A DNA stretch of 64,000 nt from Ensifer sp. MPMI2T (GTDB lineage Bacteria > Pseudomonadota > Alphaproteobacteria > Rhizobiales > Rhizobiaceae), in contig NZ_SRXN01000014.1 in assembly GCF_004827385.1 (NCBI RefSeq), positions 112,330 to 176,329 on the forward strand, written 5' to 3'. A model generated the notes under the pieces. The model saw only the letters and a list, made by a program, of their open reading frames with translations, had not been told where the DNA came from and made no database searches. Of this stretch, positions 45,896-54,637 are shown piece after piece; positions within the stretch are counted from its first letter, which is position 1, and each line of letters begins with the position of its first letter. Position numbers and translations under genes: made by a program.

Positions 45896-48193
45896 TCATA
45901 ATTTTTCAGTCTTACCATCGAGTATCACGCGCAGCTTTGCAGCCAACTCGCTTGGTCGATAAGGTTTGCTGAGAAAGTGGAGCCCACGATCGAGTCCACT
46001 TCGATGAAGGGCCGGCAGCTTTCCTGTGCATCCGGAAGTCAACAGAATAGCTATGGTAGCTTGAATCTTGCGAGCTTCTTCGGCCAGCTGCTTGCCATTC
46101 AGTTCACCCGGCATGATGACGTCAGTAAACAGAAGGTCGATATCAGGGATATCGCGCAGAAGGCTCAAAGCCTCTGAGCCGTTTCTAGCGGAAATGATGC
46201 GGTAACCAAGCTCTTCGAGCTGCGCGGCGGCATAGCTCAGCACGAGGTCGTTGTCCTCCACCAAAAGAATCTTCTCCCTGCCAGGGGGCAGAGCGGGCTT
46301 GTCAGGGCGCGATCTCGTCCCCGTCTGGCCCTGAACAACCCTCGGAAGGTAGATCTTGACTGTCGTTCCCCGGCCGGGTTGCGAGGAGATCCTAACATGC
46401 CCGTTCGACTGCTTGGCAAAACCAAAGACCATGCTAAGGCCGAGGCCGCTCCCCTTTCCGGCCTCTTTAGTTGTAAAGAATGGCTCGAAAACGCGCGCAA
46501 GAATGTGAGGTTCGATACCAGTGCCGGTGTCGGAGATGGCTACCGATACATATTGACCGGGGGCAATGTCCGCGTTCCAGTCCGCATGGTTTTGATCGAG
46601 CGTGCTATTGGCGGTTTCAATGGTCAGACGCCCGCCGCGCGGCATCGCATCGCGCGCATTGAGGCAAAGGTTCAAGATTGCAGTCTCGAGCTCTGAGGGA
46701 TCGACAAGCGCATTCCACAAGCCGCTATGGCACCTGAATGCGATGTCCACATCCTCGGAAAGTGCTCGTCGCAGCAGTCCATCCATATCCTTCAACAGCG
46801 AATTGAGATCGACCGCTCGCGGCTCAAGCGCCCGCCGGCGCGCAAAGGCGAGCAGCCGATCAACGAGATCAGCGCCGCGCTGAGCGGCCGCAGAGATCAT
46901 TTCGGCAAAGCGGCGAAGATTCTTGTCCTCGCTCAGCCGTTCAGTGAGAACCTCGGCGTTGCCCAAGATTACCGTTAGAAGATTATTGAAGTCATGCGCA
47001 ACACCGCCCGTAAGCTGCCCTACCGCCTCAAGCTTTTGCGCTTGCCGCAGTTGCTCCTCAATCGTCAGCCGTTTCGTTATGTCCGAATTGATCGAAAGAA
47101 TGGCTTGCGGACTCCCCGCGCCGTCGTGCATCAGGGAACAGCGGGCCTCTACTGTAATGCGGCTCCCATCCTTGCGCCACTGCACGATCTCACCACTCCA
47201 TTCACCACCTGCTACGACAGAAGCGACGTAGACGAGGGGATTAGAGACACCGCCATAAAGGAGCGCGCCAAGCGATTGACCGACTGCTTCCTCCGCAGTC
47301 CACCCGTAGATTCGCTCTGCGCCCTTGTTCCAGAACAGAATCCTGTGCTCGACATCATGGACGATAATCGCATCTCGAGCCATATCGAGAAGGGCCGCCT
47401 GCTGGGCAAGCCTAGCTTCAGCTTCCTTGCGGGCTGAAACGTCGGTCATGCCACCGACGAATCGAACCGGCCTCCCTTGGCGGTCGTAAATGATGTATCC
47501 GGAGTCCTCGACGTGAGCGACCGAGCCATCACCACGAAAGAACCTGTATTGATCTTCCCATGTCTGTTCCCGGGACTCAATCGCGGCTACGGTCGAACGC
47601 AAGACACGCTCCAGATCATCGGGGTGAATATGCGCCTTCCAAAACTCTAGGTTTCGACGGCTCTCTTCAGGTGAATGGCGGAATATGTCTTTGAGACCTT
47701 CGCTCCACCAGATTTTGTCCGTAACAACGTTCCAATCCCATATTACATCCGCCGTTACATTTGAAACGGCCCGGAATAATTCCTCGCTTTCACGAATCTT
47801 CTGTTCAGCAGCAAGGCGCTCGGTGACATCCAGCGCCATAACCAGCCTTGCGCATCGCCCCTCCAAGTCGAATGCATGGGACGATGTCTCTGCGAAAATG
47901 ATCCGACCATCGTTGAGACGATGCCGCCAGACGCCCGGTTGGTCCAGACCATCGCGGCCGTTGGCTACACTTTCCAAAAAGGCGGGCACATCCTCGGGCG
48001 GAAGAATGTCCCTCATCGTCATATCGAGGAATTTCTGCTGAGAGTACCCATAGCGGGCAACAGCAGCGTTGTTTGCCATCAGGAAACGAAGGGTCTCAAT
48101 ATCGTATACCCACATCGGTTGCGGGTGAGAATCGAATAGCTGTACGTAATATGATGCACTTTGTTGCGGGGCGTTGCGGTTGCCATCATTCAT
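45896..48193 (-). CDS. multi-PAS hybrid histidine kinase with receiver domain
   Basis: About 765 residues. Three PAS/PAC modules (around 20-385), then HisKA with the phosphoacceptor in GGVAHDFNNLLTVILGNAEV (His near 397), the ATPase domain (NLCLNARDAMP, SDTGTGIEPHILARVFEPFF, GSGLGLSMVFG) and a C-terminal receiver (ILLVEDNDLV, phospho-Asp in LLFTDVIMPGELNG, LSKPYRP). No membrane helix is present, so it is cytosolic. ATG at 48193 (MNDGNRNAPQ) is preferred to 48223. The HWE-unlike, classical HisKA architecture suggests phosphorelay to an unidentified partner. Confidence 0.9.
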   Translation of the reverse strand: MNDGNRNAPQQSASYYVQLFDSHPQPMWVYDIETLRFLMANNAAVARYGYSQQKFLDMTMRDILPPEDVPAFLESVANGRDGLDQPGVWRHRLNDGRIIFAETSSHAFDLEGRCARLVMALDVTERLAAEQKIRESEELFRAVSNVTADVIWDWNVVTDKIWWSEGLKDIFRHSPEESRRNLEFWKAHIHPDDLERVLRSTVAAIESREQTWEDQYRFFRGDGSVAHVEDSGYIIYDRQGRPVRFVGGMTDVSARKEAEARLAQQAALLDMARDAIIVHDVEHRILFWNKGAERIYGWTAEEAVGQSLGALLYGGVSNPLVYVASVVAGGEWSGEIVQWRKDGSRITVEARCSLMHDGAGSPQAILSINSDITKRLTIEEQLRQAQKLEAVGQLTGGVAHDFNNLLTVILGNAEVLTERLSEDKNLRRFAEMISAAAQRGADLVDRLLAFARRRALEPRAVDLNSLLKDMDGLLRRALSEDVDIAFRCHSGLWNALVDPSELETAILNLCLNARDAMPRGGRLTIETANSTLDQNHADWNADIAPGQYVSVAISDTGTGIEPHILARVFEPFFTTKEAGKGSGLGLSMVFGFAKQSNGHVRISSQPGRGTTVKIYLPRVVQGQTGTRSRPDKPALPPGREKILLVEDNDLVLSYAAAQLEELGYRIISARNGSEALSLLRDIPDIDLLFTDVIMPGELNGKQLAEEARKIQATIAILLTSGCTGKLPALHRSGLDRGLHFLSKPYRPSELAAKLRVILDGKTEKL

Positions 48194-48446
48194 TTTAGTT
48201 GTTTCACGACTCGCAAATACCAAGGCGATCGCCTTGGGTTGAGGGCATCCTAATCAACCAGCTACCGTTGTCGAGGGTCCGGCCCTGATAGTGGCAGGCA
48301 GCGGCATGGCGGCGTGAAACACCACGGCTGCGCTCGTAACGCCGGGGAGTTGAAGCCTACGACGAGGCGCTGTATTGGTGCCTGTCGGGAATGAGAGCGG
48401 CGCCGATCGGTGTCCACTTATGGCGGGTACCTGGAAACGAGAGTGT

Positions 48447-49058
48447 ATGAGAAGGCCAGAACGAACATTCGTTGTTGAATTCAAGGGGCGACGGCAGGCA
48501 AAGGCGGGGGCGAATTCGCTCTGGGGCGACACGGACTTCAAGGCCCTGGCCCGGGAAGTGGAAGAGAAAGCGCCGCATCTGTTCAGTGCAGATGAACCAC
48601 CGGAAAAGCCCGACACGGGTGGCACCACTCCGGTCCATCCAGTGGTCGTGAACGCTTCGAGCGGTCCCGCCGGCGATGCGGGTGAAGAACAAGAATTGAT
48701 CCCACCCCTCAATGGTGCACAGTTCGCAGCGTCGGGCGAGGATGGGGCCAGTTCGGTAGGCGAAGCTGTCGAACAGATTCTAGACGTGTCGCAGCTCCCA
48801 CTGACCCCGATGAACGCTCGTCGCAAGCGGACCAAGCGCACCCGGGCGCATCGGATCTCAAACGTTTCGAAAGGCCCGCGCGAAGATCAAAATCCGCAAA
48901 CGAACACTGTCAAGGATCCGTTGCCCGACGAGCTTGCTGTCCTCGAGGCGGAAAACAAGCGGCTCAAGCGGCTGTTGGCGATAGAGCTTCACGCTCAGAA
49001 CATGCGGCTCAAGACGATGCTTGAACGATTTGATGCGGTCCAGGCGGGCGGCATGTAA
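48447..49058 (+). CDS. SyrB-family-like protein, long disordered form (paralogue 2)
   Basis: A 203-residue protein homologous at both ends to the 40134-40730 product: N-terminus MRRPERTFVVEFKGRRQAKA and C-terminus LAVLEAENKRLKRLLAIELH then AQNMRLKTMLERFDAV. The middle is low-complexity (Pro/Glu/Gly/Ser-rich) with a basic stretch RRKRTKRTRAHR before the coiled coil. The N-terminal match to paralogue 1 supports ATG 48447 rather than 48375 or 48420. Unknown function; the basic patch suggests nucleic-acid contact. Confidence 0.68.
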   Translation: MRRPERTFVVEFKGRRQAKAGANSLWGDTDFKALAREVEEKAPHLFSADEPPEKPDTGGTTPVHPVVVNASSGPAGDAGEEQELIPPLNGAQFAASGEDGASSVGEAVEQILDVSQLPLTPMNARRKRTKRTRAHRISNVSKGPREDQNPQTNTVKDPLPDELAVLEAENKRLKRLLAIELHAQNMRLKTMLERFDAVQAGGM

Positions 49059-49205
49059 GGACGCCATTGGGGGCCGGGTTGCAGAGCGATCAAGTCGCAG
49101 CGCGCCTGCGCTTCGTCGGACCGACGGTGTTTCGGACGGACGCGAGACTTTCGGTCGCACGGGCTTTGTTCTAATAATGCGCCGACGTAATTAGTGGTGA
49201 GGGAC

Positions 49206-49658
49206 ATGAGAAAGCTGGTCGCAGGCAAACTGCATGGCATCCACGTGACGGAGGCGAACCTCAACTATCATGGGTCGATCACGCTGGACCCGGACCATTG
49301 CGAAGAAGCCGGCATCCTGCCGATGGAGTTTGTCGAGATCTGGAACAAGAATTCGGGCGCACGCATCTCCACCTACGTCATTCTTGGCGATCGTGGCTCA
49401 AGGTGCTGCATACTCAACGGCGCGGCGGCGCGCACCTGTCAGCCCGGTGACCAGATCATTATCTGCAACTCGGTCTATCTCGACGAAAGCAAGATCACGT
49501 CGCTGAAGCCGAAGGTGCTCACCTTCGACGAGAACAATCACGTTATCGACCGGCTGAGCTATTCCGTCGACGTCGATCCCGACGGGCGGTACACCTTCGA
49601 TATTCTTGATGAAGCGAATACTGCTCTACCCATCCCGTTGAAAGTGACTCGCGGATAG
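49206..49658 (+). CDS. panD: aspartate 1-decarboxylase
   Basis: About 150 residues. PanD makes beta-alanine from aspartate for pantothenate/CoA synthesis, using a pyruvoyl group formed by self-cleavage between Gly23 and Ser24 ([10 protein letters not shown]). The substrate residues [17 protein letters not shown] and the core [18 protein letters not shown] are present. The C-terminus is about 20 residues longer than E. coli PanD. ATG 49206 follows GAGGGA; GTG 49194 is less likely. No panB or panC adjoins it. Confidence 0.92.
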   Translation: MRKLVAGKLHGIHVTEANLNYHGSITLDPDHCEEAGILPMEFVEIWNKNSGARISTYVILGDRGSRCCILNGAAARTCQPGDQIIICNSVYLDESKITSLKPKVLTFDENNHVIDRLSYSVDVDPDGRYTFDILDEANTALPIPLKVTRG

Positions 49659-49805
49659 AGAGGAATCGTCGCCAGCGACGGCGCGGAGTACCTTCCAACT
49701 GAGAGCTACAGCGCTATGAATTTCGGAGTGGCAGACGCTTTCAAGAGATAAGATACTCCGCCAGAATTTGGCCCTGACCAGGGGACGAGCACGGTTTAGT
49801 CCAGG

Positions 49806-50453
49806 TCAAGCGCAGCAAAGGGGTTTGGAATCACTTGCCTGGCGACAAACACGCCGGTGACTTGGGTTCCCGGCCAGATTCCAGCAATCATCTTCTTGCA
49901 CATTGAAACTGCAGCCCGTTGTCAACACGTCATCGAGGAAGACCACGTGCGGCCGCGGGTTGCCGGTGAGCTGGTGGTTAACTGCCAAGGATGCTCGCAA
50001 CGCATCGGGATCTCGTCGCTCAGCACTTGTATGCATGGCATTTCGCTCGACTGCTGTATAGAGAAGCTCGCGGATATCAGCATTGTGCCCCATTGCGCGA
50101 GCAACCTGCACCATGCGGTCGTCATATTCCGGCGAGTCGGGTCGCTTGGACGGTGGTATGGGAACAAAGGTGGTGTTTTGCCAACCGTTGGCGGCCACAT
50201 TGTTCGCGACTGCAGCTCCGATCGTCACAATCGCCTTCTCCTTGTGCCGCCATTGCGCCGTGTGACGGACCAGTGGGCTTTTCTTGAGATTGCTGATGAT
50301 CTGGTTCGTGTAGCTGTGAGCAAAACCCGCTCGAGCGGTATAGTCGCCGAAGTAGGCGCATCTGTGTGTATCATCGAGGTAAAAGTGGTCGGGGCGTTCG
50401 AGGTCGCCGACCATCCTAAGACGGGCGGACCAGCTCGCGTCGGATGTCGTCAT
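49806..50453 (-). CDS. ComF-like phosphoribosyltransferase, probable frameshift near C-terminus
   Basis: About 200 residues. The PRPP-binding loop VVFLDDVLTTGCSF and N-terminal segments (FVPIPPSKRPDSPEYDDRMV, ERRDPDALRASLAVN) match type I phosphoribosyltransferases. After GCSFNV the frame becomes unprotein-like (QEDDCWNLAGNPSHRR). A shift near 49905 restores CKKMIAGIWPGTQVTGVFVA with RQVIPNPFAALDLD and a stop at 49796-49798, so a one-base insertion or sequencing error is likely. Start at 50453 overlaps the dprA-like stop; ATG 50414, one base after that stop, is equally plausible. No zinc-finger N-domain of true ComF is present. Confidence 0.72.
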   Translation of the reverse strand: MTTSDASWSARLRMVGDLERPDHFYLDDTHRCAYFGDYTARAGFAHSYTNQIISNLKKSPLVRHTAQWRHKEKAIVTIGAAVANNVAANGWQNTTFVPIPPSKRPDSPEYDDRMVQVARAMGHNADIRELLYTAVERNAMHTSAERRDPDALRASLAVNHQLTGNPRPHVVFLDDVLTTGCSFNVQEDDCWNLAGNPSHRRVCRQASDSKPLCCA

Positions 50454-51327
50454 ACTCTCGTACTCTGATGGCTCCCTGCGCCTCGAACCGCCGTGGCCAG
50501 GTCAGCTCGGGCTTCTCAAAGCAACTGTTCAGGATAAACAACTTTCGCTTCTGTTTCAGCGCCTCTCGGGCCTGGACCAATGTACCTGACGTTTCACCTG
50601 CCTCGACTATGATCGTGGCCTCTGAAAGAGCCGACATCGTCTTGTTTCGTTCCGGGAAGAAGAAGCGGTTCACCCGAAAATTCTGAGCTTCGTACCGTTC
50701 CAGGGGCACCTGACTTATTAACAAATAGTCTCGCGCTATGCGCTCCTGGAGGCTCGCGTTGGATTTTGGATATACGTGATTGAGCGGCGTACCGATCACC
50801 GCAATCGTTTCTCCACCGGCTGCAATTGCTGTTTGATGCGCTTCAGTATCAATGCCTTCGGCAAGACCAGACACAATCGTAAAGCCATCCTGCACCAGAT
50901 GCTTTACTAAAGAGCGTGCCCTGCTCAAGCCTTGCGCACCGGGTTTTCTCGTTCCCACCACGGCAACCGAACGAGTTGCGATCAGCTCCCAGCGGCCTTG
51001 AAAATAAAGGAGTTCTACAGGATGCGTTGCATGTCGCAGCCGTTCGGGATATTCCAATTCCCCTCTCACCCGGACGTCAAACCGCGCGCCATCGGGACCG
51101 CGCAGCTTTTCAATCACCCGGCTCGCGACCCTGCGAGCTTCGTCCGAGGGAATAAAATCCGAAGGGCGGGCATCCGGTGCTGCAGCAAACTTTTCGGCAA
51201 GAGACTTGAAGCTTGCGTTCTGTTCGGTCCAAAGAGCTTCATATGCTCCCAGCTCAAGCGCTGCGTCGATGGGATGTGCCAGAGGTCCCATCTCGTTTCT
51301 GACGTTCCAGAGAGTTGCTTGTTTCAT
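50416..51327 (-). CDS. DprA/Smf-like Rossmann (SLOG) protein
   Basis: About 303 residues from ATG 51327 (an upstream GTG at 51357 has a close GAGG). The DprA Rossmann fold is clear: SVAVVGTRKPGAQGLSRARS, FTIVSGLAEGIDTEAHQTAI, AAGGETIAVIGTPLNHVYP, and the FFPERNKTMSALSEATIIVE, TSGTLVQAREALKQKRKLFI segment. DprA usually loads RecA on incoming single-stranded DNA; copies beside an unrelated effector gene are seen in anti-phage contexts. It is followed immediately by a phosphoribosyltransferase gene, and no competence genes are nearby. Confidence 0.85.
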   Translation of the reverse strand: MKQATLWNVRNEMGPLAHPIDAALELGAYEALWTEQNASFKSLAEKFAAAPDARPSDFIPSDEARRVASRVIEKLRGPDGARFDVRVRGELEYPERLRHATHPVELLYFQGRWELIATRSVAVVGTRKPGAQGLSRARSLVKHLVQDGFTIVSGLAEGIDTEAHQTAIAAGGETIAVIGTPLNHVYPKSNASLQERIARDYLLISQVPLERYEAQNFRVNRFFFPERNKTMSALSEATIIVEAGETSGTLVQAREALKQKRKLFILNSCFEKPELTWPRRFEAQGAIRVREYDDIRRELVRPS

Positions 51328-51357
51328 TGGTACTCGTCCATTCCGGGGTTTATTCAC

Positions 51358-51975
51358 CTACCTCGATAAGGATGCGTCAAGCTGAATCGTCCGCGGCGTT
51401 TGTATTCTCCACAATGCATAGGCGAACAAAAAGGGAACATCAAGGCGCAATCCACCCCTCCGTAGTGGGGGTTTACGTGCGGACGACGAGCCTCACGAAT
51501 CGTTGCCCGGTTGTCGACATCGATTTTCGTGACGCCGTTGATGTCGTTTTTCCTTTCACCGGAACACATCGAACGGATGCAAACCTGACGCGACGAAGTC
51601 TTCGAGGTGGCTTTTTGGCATTGTGATCAAAGACGGTATCATTCAGTCGGTAGACACGCAGATTTCCGCAGGTTCGAAGTCGCGGAGCAATTCTCCTCAG
51701 CAATCAAAACTGCGCCACGCAGGGCGCGCCAGCAGCTATGGTTCCGGCGCAAGTCCTGTAACGGCAAACCACCGGCAACCGGAAGCAACCCAATCCCGCT
51801 CTTGATGGATGGCGTCCTGGACCAGGCCCGGATCTCCGGCGATCAACCCGCTGTGGGGGTCGGCTAGCCCGCTGCCGCCGCTTGCGTCTGATGCCTTCGC
51901 GGTGATCGCGACCGTCCCTTGTCCTTCGAGGAGCCATCGAGCGGGATCGGCCCGCTCCGGATGGAGGCTTCTCCC
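51358..51975. other. intergenic stretch before mobile-element genes
   Basis: About 600 bases between the DprA-like gene and the small gene at 51976. Several short frames (for example 51354-51569 minus and 51607-51867 plus) lack family resemblance. The promoter for the minus-strand DprA-like/phosphoribosyltransferase pair should lie in the left part. Confidence 0.35.
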
Positions 51976-52158
51976 ATGGCACAGGATCTCGCACTCGCTC
52001 AGTCCCACGCTTTCGCGCTCGCCCGGACCCTGATGGTTCCCGTCACGCTCTTCAGGTCCGGCGAAGGGTTCGGCGTCCTTCCGTCCGACGAACTCGACGA
52101 AGGTGAGGTCGAGATCATCGCCGAATACGATCCCTTCAGCTACGGGCCGGCTCATTGA
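51976..52158 (+). CDS. small conserved-looking hypothetical protein
   Basis: A 60-residue protein (or 65 from ATG 51961): MAQDLALAQSHAFALARTLM, then VPVTLFRSGEGFGVLPSDEL and an acidic end (DEGEVEIIAEYDPF). Regular hydrophobic and acidic spacing and position before a toprim-protein gene suggest a real small plasmid gene, though I do not recognise the family. Confidence 0.5.
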   Translation: MAQDLALAQSHAFALARTLMVPVTLFRSGEGFGVLPSDELDEGEVEIIAEYDPFSYGPAH

Positions 52159-52380
52159 GCCGGCATTTGCCATTTCAGGTGCCGCTTGCGAGCCGCAGGT
52201 GGCAAGGGAAGCTTCGCCGCGGCCGCAAGGCGCGCGCCCATGACGCAGGGCGCAAATTTGCACGTTGCCGGCCGCGCCCTTGCCCCCTTTGCTCTTCGCG
52301 GTCCTCCGGACCCTGGTGCCCGCGATGCGGGAAGAAGGAAACCCGAAGGGAAGGGCGAGCGCGAGCGCGCTCGGCAGAAC

Positions 52381-53349
52381 ATGGAAAAGAAGGAAGTTCA
52401 GGAACTGCGGGACCGCGTCCCGTGCGCCGTCGTTCTGGAAAACGCCGGGTTTGCCGTGGACGTGAAGGAAAGCACCCGCAGAGCTGTCAAATATCGGCGG
52501 GCCGCGGACATCGTCATTGTCATTCACGAGGGTAGGGGCTGGTTCGATCCGCTGTCGGACGCCAAGGGCGATGTGTTCAGCCTTGCCGAGCGTCTCGAAG
52601 GTTTGCGTTTTCCCCAGGCCCTCAGCCACGTTACCTCGCTCGTGGGGTTCGTTGCGAAAGAGCCTGTCTGGAAACGGCCGTCGCGGGTCTGCGATCCCGC
52701 AGTGTCCGTCGCGGAGCGCTGGGACAAGCGGCGCAAGCCATGGCCGGGGTCAACGACCTGGCGTTATCTGCGTGACGAGCGCTGCCTGCCCGAGCCTGTC
52801 ATCCGCGCGGCAATCTGGCAAAACGTCCTGCGCGAGGGTCCCCGCGGCAGTGTCTGGGCGGCGCATCGGAACGCATGCGGCGCTGTGACCGGCTGGGAAG
52901 AGCGCGGCCCCGATTGGCGCGGGTTCTCGGCCGGAGGCACAAAGGTGCTGTTCATGCTCGGGCGTGCTGATGCATTGCGCCTCTGCGTGACCGAGGCGGC
53001 AATCGACGCCATGAGCCTCGCGGCGCTCGAGCATGTTCGGCCCGACACTCTCTATTTCAGCACCGGGGGTGGGTGGTCGCCGACAACCGAAGCAACCATC
53101 CGGCTCCTTGCCGCGCGCCAAGGCGTGCTCCTCGTCGCCGCGACCGACAACAACGCGCAAGGCGACGTCTATGCCGACCGCCTCGAGGCAATCGCAAGCG
53201 AGCTGGCGTGCGACTTCGAGCGCCTTCGCCCGAGCGAAGAGGACTGGAACGCCGAGCTAAAGGCAAGATCGGTTGACGAGTGTGAGCGGAAAAAAAGGGA
53301 GAAAGGAGAAGGAGGCCTGCCGCATGCCCGCCGGTCGCGTCAAGGGTGA
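52381..53349 (+). CDS. DUF3991/toprim-domain protein of mobile elements
   Basis: About 322 residues from ATG 52381. The N-terminal half has the DUF3991-type region (WFDPLSDAKGDVFSLAERLE, FPQALSHVTSLVGF). The toprim acid motifs are TEAAIDAMSLAAL (Glu, then Asp) and AATDNNAQGDVYADRL (DxN). Plasmid toprim proteins are linked to primase or nuclease roles in transfer or replication. The open frame extends back to 52186, but the initial residues are low-complexity shadow. It leads the cluster containing DUF1419, DUF3085 and the giant helicase. Confidence 0.8.
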   Translation: MEKKEVQELRDRVPCAVVLENAGFAVDVKESTRRAVKYRRAADIVIVIHEGRGWFDPLSDAKGDVFSLAERLEGLRFPQALSHVTSLVGFVAKEPVWKRPSRVCDPAVSVAERWDKRRKPWPGSTTWRYLRDERCLPEPVIRAAIWQNVLREGPRGSVWAAHRNACGAVTGWEERGPDWRGFSAGGTKVLFMLGRADALRLCVTEAAIDAMSLAALEHVRPDTLYFSTGGGWSPTTEATIRLLAARQGVLLVAATDNNAQGDVYADRLEAIASELACDFERLRPSEEDWNAELKARSVDECERKKREKGEGGLPHARRSRQG

Positions 53350-53497
53350 AGCTCCGCCCGCGTTTCCGCGGCCCTTGACCCGGCCGGACGGAGAGGCGGC
53401 CGCGGGGGAGGGGTCAGGAAGGGCTGAAGAGGATGGCGCGATCCACGAGGATGCGCCGCGCTTCGGTCCGACGAGGCCGAAAGGAGCCCGCTCATGA
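53324..53497 (+). CDS. possible small overlapping gene
   Basis: A 57-codon frame (MPAGRVKGEAPPAFPRPLTR then PDGEAAAGEGSGRAEEDGA) that overlaps the toprim gene end and ends ATGA into the DUF1419 gene. The overlap pattern is that of translational coupling. Composition is low-complexity, so it may equally be a chance frame. Confidence 0.35.
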   Translation: MPAGRVKGEAPPAFPRPLTRPDGEAAAGEGSGRAEEDGAIHEDAPRFGPTRPKGARS

Positions 53498-54096
53498 CCC
53501 GTATCCCGATCCGCAAAATCTATCAGGGTGTCGCCGATCGCCGGCAGATGTTCCGCATGTTCGACCGCCATGCCCAGCGCCCCAACCGCTGGGAGAGCGA
53601 CGACAGCGCGCTTTACAGCGGCGAATGGTTCGAGACCGGTCCGTCAGAACACGACTACATGTTCGAGATCCTGCCGCCGCTCTGGATCCGTGGCGAGATG
53701 TTCGCCATGCGCGAATTCTTGACCGGCAGCATCACCAGCATCTTCTTCACGCTCAGGATCGATGGCCGCGTCCGGCATTTCCACGGCTACTGCGACCTCT
53801 CGGACAAAGACTCCTGCCATCGAATGAGAGCGGCGATCATCGAGCGGGAGTCTCGCCCGGTAAGAGCGATGACGCGGGACGAGCGCCTCGAACATATCTG
53901 GTCGAGCAGCCATGACGATTATCGCGGTTATGCCGGTGGTGAGTGGCCGCAATCCGATCGCGGCAAGCGCACCGTCGTCTCTTACAGTGGACGCCAGGGC
54001 ACAGTCCTGAAGCTGCTCGACAGCCTCACGGATGCGGAGATCGCCGCCAAGCTTCCGGTGCATCTGCGATATCTCCCTGAAGCGATTGCTGCGTGA
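53494..54096 (+). CDS. DUF1419 domain protein
   Basis: A 200-residue protein. It contains MFRMFDRHAQRPNRWESDDS, GEWFETGPSEHDYMFEILPP, MREFLTGSITSIFFTL and GYCDLSDKDSCHRMRAAI, which match DUF1419, a family confined largely to rhizobial and related alphaproteobacterial plasmids. No enzymatic motif is apparent. It lies in the plasmid-type cluster upstream of the DUF3085 and helicase genes. Role unknown. Confidence 0.78.
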   Translation: MTRIPIRKIYQGVADRRQMFRMFDRHAQRPNRWESDDSALYSGEWFETGPSEHDYMFEILPPLWIRGEMFAMREFLTGSITSIFFTLRIDGRVRHFHGYCDLSDKDSCHRMRAAIIERESRPVRAMTRDERLEHIWSSSHDDYRGYAGGEWPQSDRGKRTVVSYSGRQGTVLKLLDSLTDAEIAAKLPVHLRYLPEAIAA

Positions 54097-54109
54097 TGGA
54101 GGCATCGAG

Positions 54110-54514
54110 ATGACTCTGACCTTCACCATCACGGCCGTCCGCGACGTCATTGCCAGCGGCATTGCCGATGCTAAAGAAAACGGCGGGTTCCGCGATCCCC
54201 ACTGCGGATTGTCTGGCGCCGACCACCGGAAGCCTGGCCTCTGGCTCGTCGGAGACCACGGTGTGTATGTCTGCTCCAATGGTGCTTTGGCTGAGGGCCA
54301 CAAGCCACTCGTCGCCTATGCCGAGGAATGCGATCCGCTGAGCAACGACGACTGGTTCGAGGTCAAGCGCCGCACTTTCGGCGGTGACGACGGCGTGGAC
54401 TTTCTCGACGCCGACGAGCTCGAGGCGCTGATCGCCGCCAGCCCCGGCTGCACCCATCTCGCGATCGACTTCTCGCCTGCTGCAATTGAGCTCCGGGTAC
54501 TCGAGCGAGGCTGA
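54110..54514 (+). CDS. DUF3085 domain protein
   Basis: About 134 residues from ATG 54110. The sequence FTITAVRDVIASGIADAKEN, PGLWLVGDHGVYVCSNGALA and HKPLVAYAEECDPLSNDDWF is typical of DUF3085 proteins from plasmids and conjugative elements. No known function. It follows the DUF1419 gene by 13 bases with a GGAGG near its start, so it is in the same operon. Confidence 0.75.
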   Translation: MTLTFTITAVRDVIASGIADAKENGGFRDPHCGLSGADHRKPGLWLVGDHGVYVCSNGALAEGHKPLVAYAEECDPLSNDDWFEVKRRTFGGDDGVDFLDADELEALIAASPGCTHLAIDFSPAAIELRVLERG

Positions 54515-54637
54515 GCAACATCCGGCGGGCCCCGCCGGCCGCCCGACTGTCAAATTCAATCCGACAATCCGCGCGCATCGGCGCTGGAGCCTTCCAGCGA
54601 TACGACGACGCGCGCCCACAATCAGGAGAATGAGCCC

